64,000 bases of DNA, from assembly GCA_030159075.1 (NCBI GenBank), contig BROG01000908.1, positions 1-64,000 of the forward strand, in the 5' to 3' direction. Shown in pieces: positions 32,208-43,975 of this stretch. How positions within the stretch are numbered: the stretch's first letter is position 1; each line of letters begins with the position of its first letter. Origin of the DNA: Atrina japonica. Its lineage: Eukaryota; Mollusca; Bivalvia; Pterioida; Pinnidae. The translations under genes were made by a program, and so were the position numbers. The notes below the pieces were generated by a model that saw only the letters and a list, made by a program, of their open reading frames with translations, was not told the origin of the DNA and made no database searches.

Positions 32208-33426
32208 TTTCTATGTTCTGTTTGTACAAAATGTATAAAAGTGCTGGTTATACTAGCTGTCAGTTTTCTTCTGTTTTCATATATAATTGGATATTGTAAC
32301 CTCGATCAGACATTGTATATCTTAACTTGTAAATTTACACTGTAAACAAATTATCCTGCTGAGGTGACTTAAAGAATATACTCAGATTTTAAAAAGTCAG
32401 GCATTAACTTGTTCTTTATTAGTAGTGAGTTATTTAGAAGGATCCGTGTGTTGGCTATTACATTTGCATAGGAAGGCGATGACTATAAGTAAAGATTATA
32501 AGTCTGTAAATGCCCTTGATCATTTAATCTTATTGACTTTCTGATTTCTTTTTAAAGTCCTGACTTTGTATTTCTGTGAATGAAATAGAATTTCTGACAA
32601 ATTAAATAGTTTAATAAAAATTGTGTTTTTTTGTAAATTTACAATTGGTCTCTGTGTAAATAGCTCACATTACTTAAATATTTACTGTTTAAACTACCAA
32701 CACTATTTTCTACATGTTGTAGTGTTATTTATCTTACAAAATACACTTACAAGTTTACAGTTAGAGGAATGTCAGTGGATGGTCATTGTTATAATGGTGT
32801 ATTATTGCTTTGGCATTCAATTCTTAGAGGTTTCAGTGTTTGTACTTTACTCTGGGGAGGCAACTTGATGTTGACAAATGACCTATAAGTATTGACATTT
32901 CTGCAGTGTCTCACTTTTGAGAATCATGACATTACATGTAAGCTCAGTAAAATCGTGACATCTTTCTCCAAAGTGGGAAAAAAGATAAAAGGAGTCTGGA
33001 TACTTTTAAGTTATTTAATGTTGCTTATTAAAAAAAAAACCCAGAAATTCTGATTGTAAACTTGTCTCCATAATCCAGATGTTTAAATGGTAGGACTGTG
33101 ATAGGAGTCAAGCATGTACATTTCTCCCATTGATAGCGGTTTAGTGATGCGATTTATTTTATTTTTTGTATTTTAAGCAAGGAAATCTAGACAGTGAAAA
33201 AATGTTTTGATATGCAATCTGTTACAAAATATGTAAACAGTAAAGTTCAGCAAGTGCATCGAAGTCGGTCAGTAGAACTTTGTGTGACGTCATATATAAA
33301 AACTAACAGTGAATCGTGAATCCCCTGCAAGTTTTCAATGTCATCGATCAATAAAATAACAGGTAGCAAACAGAATCCTATTAAGATTCCTTTGTCATAC
33401 CCTCAAGGTAGGCATAGATTCTATTA
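32208..33426. other. Unassigned, with one outlying repeat unit
   Basis: 33065-33120 is a diverged single copy of the array unit that starts at 33427. The open frame 32623-32868 has no recognisable features. Confidence 0.35.
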
Positions 33427-34676
33427 ATCTCCATCATCCAGATGTTTAAATGGTAAGACAGTGATTGTAGTCAAGCATATACATGTCTCCATCATCCAGA
33501 TGTTTAAATGGTAAGACAGTGATTGTAGTCAAGCATATACATGTCTCCATCATCCAGATGGTAAGACAGTGATTGTAGTCAAGCATATACATGTCTCCAT
33601 CATCCAGATGTTTATATGGTAAGACAGTGATTGTAGTCAAGCATATACATGTCTCCATCATCCAAATGGTAAGACAGTGATTGTAGTCAAGCATATACAT
33701 GTCTCCATCATCCAGATGGTAAGACAGTGATTGTAGTCAAGCATATACATGTCTCCATCATCCAGATGTTTATATGGTAAGACAGTGATTGTAGTCAAGC
33801 ATATACATGTCTCCATCATCCAGATGGTAAGACAGTGATTGTAGTCAAGCATATACATGTCTCCATCATCCAGATGTTTATATGGTAAGACAGTGATTGT
33901 AGTCAAGCATATACATGTCTCCATCATCCAAATGGTAAGACAGTGATTGTAGTCAAGCATATACATGTCTCCATCATCCAGATGTTTAAATGGTAAGATA
34001 GTGATTGTAGTCAAGCATATACATGTCTCCATCATCCAAATGGTAAGACAATGATTGTAGTCAAGCATATACATGTCTCCATTATTCAGATGTTTAAATG
34101 GTAAGATAGTGATTGTAGTCAAGCATATACATGTCTCCATCATCCAGATGGTAAGACAGTGATTGTAGTCAAGCATATACATGTCTCCATCATCCAAATG
34201 GTAAGACAGTGATTGTAGTCAAGCATATACATGTCTCCATCATCCAGATGGTAAGATAGTGATTGTAGTCAAGCATATACATGTCTCCATCATCCTGATG
34301 TTTAAATGGTAAGATAGTGATTGTAGTCAAGCATATACATGTCTCCATCATCCAAATGGTAAGACAGTGATTGTAGTCAAGCATATACATGTCTCCATCA
34401 TCCAAATGGTAAGACAGTGATTGTAGTCAAGCATATACATGTCTCCATCATCCAGATGGTAAGATAGTGATTGTAGTCAAGCATATACATGTCTCCATCA
34501 TCCAGATGTTTAAATGGTAAGATAGTGATTGTAGTCAAGCATATACATGTCTCCATCATCCAGATGTTTTAATGGTAAGACAGTGATTGTAGTCAAGCAT
34601 ATACATGTCTCCATCATCCAGATGTTTTAATGGTAAGACAGTGATTGTAGTCAAGCATATACATGTCTCCATCATG
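33427..34676. repeat. Minisatellite, 50-bp and 58-bp units, about 23 copies
   Basis: 'catccagatg' (+ 'tttaaatg' in the long form) + 'gtaagacagtgattgtag' + 'tcaagcatatacatgtctc' + 'cat'. Long and short forms alternate over much of the array, giving a 108-bp higher-order period and spurious 36-residue-periodic frames. Confidence 0.96.
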
Positions 34677-35279
34677 TAGAATGGGAATGAGGCCCTTGAG
34701 TGACCCAGTTACATTTACATGTGTAAAGAAGTTAAAGGTCATCCACCCTGGTGTATCCATGTTTGTAGCACATGACATGATTTGGAAGTTAAAATTTTGA
34801 AGTAAGCATACCTGCAAGTCATAGTAACCAGGTTCTAATGATACTGATGAGCTTTTACAGTGTAAAGCAAACCTTCAGATATCAAGAGATTATCTTAGTA
34901 AACCTTTCTAAAGATTAACTGGTTTTATGGATAAGAGCATTAGGGAGTGGTATGGGGGTACCATGATAAAGGAAATATTTTGGTCTTATTATGTCAGCTA
35001 ATAATATGTGAAAGTAAAACCTTATACTCTCTGCAAATTGAATTCATCTAATATTGATCAATATTCAGTACACTGTGACATTTTGAAAAGGGGTTAATCC
35101 AACTGCAGAGGTATACTTAAAAGCTTATATATGTCAAGTTTAACATATGTATCATAATGAGAGCAAATTGACATTGGAAATACTTTTCATTAATTTTTTT
35201 ATTCAAAATCCTTAATACTGTGATACTGTATGTACAATGTACATATGATATCAATTTTTAAAATGATATATAAAACATG
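34677..35279. other. Unassigned
   Basis: No structure recognised. Confidence 0.3.
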
Positions 35280-35405
35280 AACTAGGATGATTGTAAAGCT
35301 GCTGTAGTTTTTCAGCATATGAACTAGGATGATTGTAAAGCTGCTGTAGTTTTTCAGCATATGAACTAGGATGATTGTAAAGCTGCTGTAGTTTTTCAGC
35401 ATATG
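35280..35405. repeat. Minisatellite, 42-bp unit, 3 copies
   Basis: 'gaactaggatgattgtaaag' + 'ctgctgtagtttttcagcat' + 'at', three identical copies. Confidence 0.95.
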
Positions 35406-35520
35406 TATCATCTTTTAATGCTCGTACTTGCCATACAAACGCTCTGCTACTATATAACACCGACCAGTCAACTTAACAAAAGTATTTTTTTAAATATTTT
35501 TTTCATTTAATTAAAACAAC

Positions 35521-36187
35521 ACAGGTTAATACAGGCTAACATATATAAGCCAAAACATACAGGCTAACACATATAGGCTGAAACATACAGGCTAGCACAT
35601 ATAGTCTGAAACATACAGGCTAACACATATAGGCCAAAACATATAGGCTAATATATATAGACTGAAACATACAGGCTAACATATATAGGCTGAACCATAC
35701 AGGCTAACACATATAGGCTGAACCATACAGGCTAACATATATTGGCCAAAACATTCAGGCTAACATATATAGCTGAAAATACAGGCTAACATATATAAGC
35801 CAAAACATACAGGCTAACACATATAGGCTGAAACATACAGGCTAGCACATATAGTCTGAAACATACAGGCTAACACATATAGGCCAAAACATATAGGCTA
35901 AAACATATAGGCTAATATATATAGACTGAAACATACAGGCTAACACATATAGGCTGAACCATACAGGCTAACATATATTGGCCAAAACATACAGGCTAAC
36001 ATATATAGGCTGAAAATACAGGCTAGCATATATAGGCTGAAACATACAGACTAACACATATAGGCTGAAACATACAGGCTAACACATATAGGCTGAAACA
36101 TACAGGCTAACACATATACATGTAGGTCAAAACATACAGGCTAACACATACAGGCCAAAATATATAGGATAACACATTTAGGCTAAC
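35521..36187. repeat. Minisatellite, about 28-bp unit, about 23 copies
   Basis: 'acaggctaacatatatagg' + 'ctgaaacat' with gctgaa/gccaaa variants. A block at about 35548-35650 recurs at about 35800-35910, showing multi-unit duplication. Confidence 0.94.
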
Positions 36188-37039
36188 ATATTATTTATAA
36201 AACAATTAAATGATACACTGCAGATTGAGAAAAGTGAATTTTTAATTTTGACTACCAATAATAGATGTCCAGATTGCCCTGAAGGACAAGTGTAAATTTT
36301 ATGATCGTTGACAGAACACAGCATTGTTAACCTGATGGTCTACATATGTAGGTAACAAATAATATAATTTGCAACACCTGTAATTGCATTTAATCCATTG
36401 ATATTATAAAACGTCTATTCCATATGACAGCAGTATTCCAATATTCGCTTTAAGCTATTGAATAGTTTGTTCCCAACATATTGTACTAATTATTTGTACA
36501 TTTGTACACAGAATTTTGTGCACTCTCTCACTCTCAGAACATAATACCTGTCCATTAATCACATATGTGTACTTAATAATTACTTAATGGGACACCCAGT
36601 ATTCCAGTCCAAACTTGTGGACTAAAACCAATCCTAATCCTATGACCATTTATTGTTTATCTATGGTCACTTAAAGTCACATTCTCTGTATGTGACCATT
36701 TATTGATTATCTATGGCCACTTAAAGTCATGTTCTCTGTATGTGTTTAAAATTAAAATGCCTGGAAAATAAATACACAAAAAGATACAACTGCTGTGCAA
36801 ATAAAATTTGAGATTATTCTCATTGTATTTCATTCTTCATATTGTCAGTTACAAATTGGTTGTTATGTATGAAATATAGGGGTCTTATACCAATACACAT
36901 AGTGAATTATAGCATACCGTTATATATATTTGCCTATCCTGTTCAACCAAATCTTCAACAATCCAAACTCTGTCCATTCCAAATATTTCCAATGGTCCCA
37001 CTTCAATTTGGAACAGAAATATTAAAGAATTGAGATTCA
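36188..37039. other. Unassigned, with a small duplication
   Basis: A 2-copy direct repeat of about 50 bp at 36640-36741 ('tgaccatttattg.ttatct' + 'atgg.cacttaaagtca'). No gene supported. Confidence 0.35.
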
Positions 37040-38660
37040 GACAGATTATGCATCTGTCAATCTGACATTATACATCTGACAGTCAGACAGTTTATACATC
37101 TTACAATCAGACAGATTATACATCTGACAATCAGACATTATACTTCTGACAGTCAGATTATACATTTGACAATCAGACAGATTATACATCTGACAATCGC
37201 ACACATTATACATCTGACAGTCAGATTATACATCTGGCAATCACACACATTATACATCTGACAATCACACACATTATACATCTGACAATCAGACATTATA
37301 CATCTGACAGTCAGATTATACATCTGACAATCAGACAGATTATACATCTGACAGTCAGACACATTATACATCTGACAGTCAGACATTATACATCTGACAA
37401 TTAGACACATTATACATCTGACAATCAGACAGATTATACATCTGACAATCAGACATTATACTTCTGACAATCAGACAGATTATACATCTGACAATCACAC
37501 ACATTATACATCTGACAATCACACACATTATACATCTGACAATCACACACATTATACATCTGACAATCAGACACATTATACATCTGATAATCAGACACAT
37601 TATACATCTGACAATCACACAGATTATACATCTGACAATCAGACACATTATACATCTGACAATCACACAGATTATACATCTGACAATCAGACATTATACA
37701 TCTGACAATCAACAGATTATACATCTGACAGTCAGACACATTATACATCTGACAGTCAGACACATTATACATCTGGCAATCACACACATTATATATCTGA
37801 CAATCAGACATATTATACATCTGACAATCAGACATATTATACATCTGACAATCAGACATATTATACATCTGACAATCAGACATTATACATCTGACAATCA
37901 GACAGATTATACATCTGACAATCAGACAGATTATACATCTGACAGTCAGATTATACATCTGGCAATCACACACATTATACATCTGACAATCACACACATT
38001 ATACATCTGACAATCAGACATTATACATCTGACAGTCAGATTATACATCTGACAATCAGACAGATTATACATCTGACAGTCAGACACATTATACATCTGA
38101 CAGTCAGACATTATACATCTGACAATCAGACACATTATACATCTGACAATCAGACACATTATACATCTGACAATCAGACACATTATACATCTGACAGTCA
38201 GACACATTATACATCTGACAATCACACACATTATACATCTGACAATCACACACATTATACATCTGACAATCAGACACATTATACATCCGACAGTCAGACA
38301 CATTATACATCTGATAGTCACACAGATTATACATCTGACAATCAGACACATTATAACCTGACAGTCACACAGATTATACATCTGACAGTCAGACATTATA
38401 CATCTGATAGTCACACAGATTATACATCTGACAATCAGACACATTATAACCTGACAGTCACACAGATTATACATCTGACAGTCAGACATTATACATCTGA
38501 TAGTCACACAGATTATACATCTGACAATCAGACACATTATACATCTGACAGTTAGACATTATACATCTGATAGTCACACAGATTATACATCTGACAATCC
38601 GACACATTATACATGTGATAATCAGACAGTTACATCTGACAGTCAGACAGTTTATATGTT
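37040..38660. repeat. Minisatellite, about 24-bp unit, about 68 copies
   Basis: 'attatacatctgacaatcag' + 'acac' with variants cag/cac, aat/agt, and short units lacking 'ac..'. Blocks of several units are repeated (about 37216-37400 matches 37941-38120). The 362-codon frame is an artefact. Confidence 0.96.
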
Positions 38661-39145
38661 TGGAAATGTATCTACATATACATGTATGTCTATGTCTGAT
38701 CTAAAATGGAAATTCACAGTGAATGAGAATGTACATGAATAACTTAATTATATTAACTCTAATGTAATGCCATCATGTAAATTATCTGTAAATATATCCA
38801 TTATCAAAAAGATTCCATTAACTTCCATTCTACATCGATTATTAATCAGCATTTTCCAGTTGTGATGGATGTTGTACAAAAACCTATTGAAGGTTGTCAG
38901 GCGAACAGAGATTGTTTCAGCGACACAGAGGTGAATTATGACGGTTCATATATGACATTTGCTAGTCGACATGGCATCTTTTAATTGTATCAATTATTGA
39001 TTTTTTTTTCATTTTTGAGAATTACCATTTGTTAATTCCTACAGAAAATATGTGGTATATTATGTCATGCAGCACATTATGTTGTTGGGGTGAGTCAGAG
39101 CAGAGTCTCTATATTAGCCAGGCCAGCAGGGCATTGATATATATA
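38661..39145. other. Unassigned
   Basis: No structure recognised. Confidence 0.3.
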
Positions 39146-39411
<266 letters not shown>

Positions 39412-39480
39412 CTAAATACAACAACGCAATATATCCTAGGGTGTCAGATATCAGAAAATAGATATAAGTCATCAAAGAAT

Positions 39481-39556
39481 TATATAAAACCCAATACTGA
39501 CTAACAACATGGGCAAAAATTCAGACGAATTTTCAGGACTAAAATTTTAAAATTAC
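39481..39556 (-). mobile_element. Terminal fragment related to 9771-9870
   Basis: 'tatataaaacccaatactga' + 'ctaacaac' aligns with 'tatataaaacactacaatga' + 'ctaaagac' at 9774. It continues with 'gacgaattttcaggact', where the other copy has the ribozyme-like core. Confidence 0.4.
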
Positions 39557-39589
39557 ATAAATAACACACACAAACACATGCAAATATAT

Positions 39590-39703
39590 CACACACATAC
39601 ACACACACAACCAGAATACAAGTGAGATGTATAGTTATATATGTATTTATTCATTCTGTATGTGCATATTTTTGTGTTTTTGTAGTTTTGAGTATGTGTG
39701 TGT

Positions 39704-39752
<49 letters not shown>

Positions 39753-39760
39753 TGTGTAGG
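39590..39760. repeat. CA and GT microsatellites
   Basis: A short CA tract (about 39591-39609) and a longer GT tract (about 39697-39765). Confidence 0.95.
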
Positions 39761-39856
39761 TGTGTGTGCACGGCCATTGATCCAATATGGCTATGAAGGA
39801 TAAAACAGGAAATACATATTAACAGATTTATTTTATGTGTATATAATTTAGAAAGT

Positions 39857-39905
39857 TTTGTCAGGTGAGCAATTAAGGCCTGTGGGAGCCTATAGTCCTA
39901 TTTTC
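39857..39905. mobile_element. End fragment of a gctcacct/aggtgagc element
   Basis: 'caggtgagcaattaaggcct' + 'gtgggagcct' resembles the right end at 60063-60097 ('caggtgagcgattgaggccc'). Confidence 0.45.
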
Positions 39906-41154
39906 CACTACATAGAACAATGTGACGTAATATACGTAAATCACAAAATTGTAATATTCTCTGACTACCTTACGTGTATAACTAAACATCTATCAACTTC
40001 ACCATGCTACACCTGTATGTTTTACCTGTTGTTAATTAAATGTTTTTATCATTTCAGAGTAACCTGCCAAGGTTCAACAAGTTGACATATTTGTTCGTAT
40101 TATAATTCTATAAGAAGGTAAGTGGTTTTTTCTGACATCTATTTATAGCTTACTATTCATCGGTGCATATATATACACACATAAAACCTGAGTCATATGT
40201 AGCATACATGTAGTTACAAGGAAACTCTCCAGACTTAAACAGGAAGCAGTACAAGGCAGTTCTATGTGTAATGATCACCCTTTGTTCATACTTAACAAAT
40301 TTGTGAGTAACAAAAAATATCAACTATCCAAAGATTATGAAAATGTTTAAAACAATCTGGCAGTTATTTTATTTATTATTTTTTATTAATATAGTACATA
40401 CTAATGATAAGTGTAGTACTGTTTGAATCTTCAAATATTCTGTAGAGAAAATAATTTTGATAACAAGTCTGGATATACTGAATAACAAAATGAATTTAAT
40501 ATCCATTTTATACAACGTACAGTATAAATGTGATGTTTATTCTGTCAAACGCTCTATACCGTGAAAATGATGACAAAAAACATTGTGATTCTCTTTCTAA
40601 CTGTAGTGTAATCATACGCAAAATTTCAATCTACACTATGGTGGCATATTTCTTTGACATCAAGAAACTCCATGCGACACTGTCAGCTTAAGCCTTTTGG
40701 ATTAAACTTCTCCATGGGGTGCCTACATTAATTATCACTACAGCCTCACACCCTACAGGTAATAAACAAGATGTAAATATATGTCTTGTTAGACAGAGAA
40801 TATCATAGTCACTTCAGTGATGTCATGTTCAGTTGTACCCATGATTATAAATAAACTCTGCCCCTCACTAATTGTTGTTAATTGTACTACTACTAAAATT
40901 ATGACATGAAACATTGAAAGTTACTACAACTTCTTTTCGCAAAGCTTTGAAATTGATTTGCTAAATTATCCCAAGCAGACTAAATAGGCTTGCTGATATG
41001 CCAATCATCGATCATCGTTGGCTGCATGCCAAACATTTACCTCGATAGTAACTGTAGATCCATCTTGAAAAAGAACTTGTTAGATTACCTTAACTTACAA
41101 TTGTCAATTTGATTTCTGACAGAAATTACTGTACACAATTATCCTGTATTTCAT

Positions 41155-41188
<34 letters not shown>

Positions 41189-41408
41189 CACGCAAAATCG
41201 AAAATGTTGACAATATCGTAATATTTTTAATTGTTTACTTCAACTAGATTCTACATTGTTTATTTTATTCAAAATACGACCGACAGAAACATGACTAAAA
41301 AACTTTCAGTGTTTTCCTGAAATTGACACCAGTCCAGTATGACCATGTACATGTAATAAATTGTTTTAAAAAGTAATACATTCCGGCATTTCAAACCTAC
41401 TGTTTTTA
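39906..41408. other. Unassigned, with a (CT)n tract
   Basis: (CT)12 at 41159-41183. A splice-bounded 60-bp segment at 40058-40117 has stops in all frames. No gene supported. Confidence 0.35.
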
Positions 41409-43397
41409 GCTCACCTGGCCCAAAGGTTCAAGTGAGCTATTGCTATAGCCAAAGATCTGGCGTCCGTCTGTTAACTTTTGCATTTAAACATCTTCTTCTC
41501 AAGAACCAGTGTGCCAATTTTAACCAAACTTGGCATAGAGCATCCCCATGTGAAGCCGCATAAAGTTTGTAAATGAAAAAGGGATAGGACCAATAGGGGC
41601 CCTAAAAGGGCCAAAATTTGGTACATCTTAAAAAATCTTCTTTTTATGAACCAATGATTGGATGAGTTTCAAATTTTGTATGCATGACTGTAAAGTCAAT
41701 ATCTACAAAGTTTAAGAACAAAAATGAAATCTGTTCTTAAACAAGCCACTAGTCGGCGCTTCAGTAACACAGGGTATATTTGTATCAATAACTCAAAACT
41801 GATCGACTTTTTGTATACAAAGATGTAGTAGTAAGTTGTTAGGAATTACCTGAGGATCATTTTGACACAATTTCAAGGTCATGGGGTCAAAAGTCACGGT
41901 CACAGGCACCTAGTAAATGGAAAATATAAGGTTTTTTTTGTGAATGTTTCGACATTTTTGACTTCTTCTCCAGAACCATTTGACCAATTTGAACCAAACT
42001 TGACAGGAAGTATAACAATGTAAAGCTGCATCAAGTTTGCAGATGAAAAGGGGCTAGGACCAAACATGGCTATCATGGCTAAATATAGAACGAATGAGTC
42101 AGCAGATCTCCAAAATTATCAAAGCTAGAGAAAAAAAAACATTACCTTAAAATGAGCAGCTTGCAAAAATCTACAAATATTTCATTTTGGTGGAGATTGT
42201 CAGGTTGACCCTTATGTGAGTTATTTTCTTTGTTTTTTGGCATAATCTTGAAAAGTATAATAGCAAGATTAAAAGTGAAAAAAGAAACATGTTCAGCATG
42301 CAAAGATCTACATAAAAGTCAATAGGGCCAAAATTGTCAGGTTGCCCCTTATGGGCTTTATTTCCCCATGTAAGTGAATTTTTCATGTTTTTGGAAGTTT
42401 TGTCTTAACATCTTGAAAAGTATAACAGATAGAGAGAAAGTGAAATAAGCAAAAATGCTCAGTACGAAAGATCTACAAAAAAGTCAGTAGGGCCGAAATT
42501 GTCAGGTTGCCCCTTATGGGAGATATTTCACCTTTTAAGTGGATTTTTCATGTTTTTGACAGTTTTGTCTTATCTTGGAAAGTGTAATAGTTAGAGTAAA
42601 GGTGAAAGAAGCAAAAATGTTCAACATGCAAAGATCTAAAACACAGTCAATATGGCTGAAATTGTCAGGTTGTCCCTTATGGGAGTTTTTTCCCTTTTAA
42701 GTGGATTTTTCATGATTTTGGATGTTTTTGGACATTAGCTTGAAAAGTAAACCGGTAATAGGTAAAGTAAAAGTGAAAAAAGAAAAATGTTCAGCAAGCA
42801 AAGATCTACAAAAAAGTCAACAGGGCCAAAATTGTCAGGTTGCCCCTTATGGGAGTTATTTCCTCATTTAAGTGAATTTTTCATGTTTTTGGCAGTTTTG
42901 TCATAATATCTTGAAAAGTATAACAGATAGAGAGAAAGTGAAATAAGCAAAAATGCTCAGTACAAAAGATCTACAAAAAAGTCATGAGGGAAGAAATTGT
43001 CAGGTTGCTCCTTTTGGTAGTTATTTTCACTTTTAGTGGATTTCCCATGTTTTTGAGAGTTTTGTCCTATTAATAATAGATAAAAAGAGAAAGAAGCAAA
43101 CATGTTCAATACACAAAGATCTTCGAAAAAGTCAATAGGAATTAAATTGTCAGATTGACCCTTATGGCAGTTATTTCCCCTTTTAAGTAGATATTTTCTT
43201 GTTTTGCTCTGTTTTTCTACGTTGTTCAGTTATCACCACCATGTTTTTTTATGCTTTTCAGTCTATTTTCAGTAAGATACATTTTACTAATGTGATTTTT
43301 AAGGTCCAATGATCCTGTTTTTCATGTTTATTAGTGATTTTATCTTTTACACATTTTTTATGTTTTTGGCAATGTTGACCAATTTTATGAGGTGAGC
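41409..43397. mobile_element. Non-autonomous element with internal tandem units (gctcacct...aggtgagc)
   Basis: The left end is 'agctcacctggcccaaagg' and the right end 'atgaggtgagcgattaac', giving an 8-bp inverted terminal match. The left third has 'gtgccaattttaaccaaact' + 'tggcatagag'. From about 42180 to 43200 there are about seven units of roughly 165 bp, each with 'aaattgtcaggttgcccctt' and 'cttgaaaagtataacagata'. No transposase is encoded. A fragment lies at 16600-16835 and a relative at 57863-60072. Confidence 0.7.
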
Positions 43398-43975
43398 GAT
43401 TAACAATTTAACACAAGTTCTCAGTATCCAAAGTGAAAAATGTTCCTTATCTATTTCCTTAATTCAACCTCTGCCCATTTAAAAAGTAATACATATTGAT
43501 GTGTATGGTATGTGATGGTTCATATGAGGTATTTCCTGGGACTTGTCAAACCCTGCCTGTGGGTATAATTAATATCAACGAAAACACATCTATCATGGCC
43601 ATTGGACATTTTTTATATTCATATTAAACTTTGAAAGAGCTGTATGATTTCAGTTTTCATTTTACTGAGGAAAAAATGTGCATATTTGATGTTTTATTGT
43701 TGAGCTCCAGTGCTCTGCCAAAAAAGAAGACATTTTGTACTCATTCTTGACCTAATGACCACATCTTGAGTTTTTATTTCCAAAGCCTTGTTTGGAAATA
43801 TTTCTTTGTTATGTGTACAAAAGATTCTTTTTTTAGATAATTCAGACGGTTTTAGGAAAAGCTTGTTTCAGTATCACTGGAGAAAGAGTGAGAGAGATAA
43901 AGAGAGAATCAAGAGGATGAGAAATGGAGAAATTACAGAAAGGAGAAATTTGTGAAGCTGTACACTTAACACATT
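43398..43975. other. Unassigned
   Basis: No structure recognised apart from an A/G-rich stretch (43878-43950). Confidence 0.3.

Noticed and set aside
32623..32868. 81-codon hydrophobic open frame
   Set aside because: No domain, AT-driven hydrophobicity and no splice or promoter context.
37153..38537. Cys-rich repeat proteins on the minus strand
   Set aside because: Overlapping frames generated by the 24-bp unit; not independent genes.
37040..38660. CRISPR-like array
   Set aside because: Direct tandem repeats without unique spacers in a eukaryotic genome; the same holds for every other array here.
40058..40117. 60-bp segment with acceptor 'ttttatcatttcag' and donor 'gtaagtgg'
   Set aside because: All three frames contain a stop, so it is not a coding exon; at most a non-coding one.
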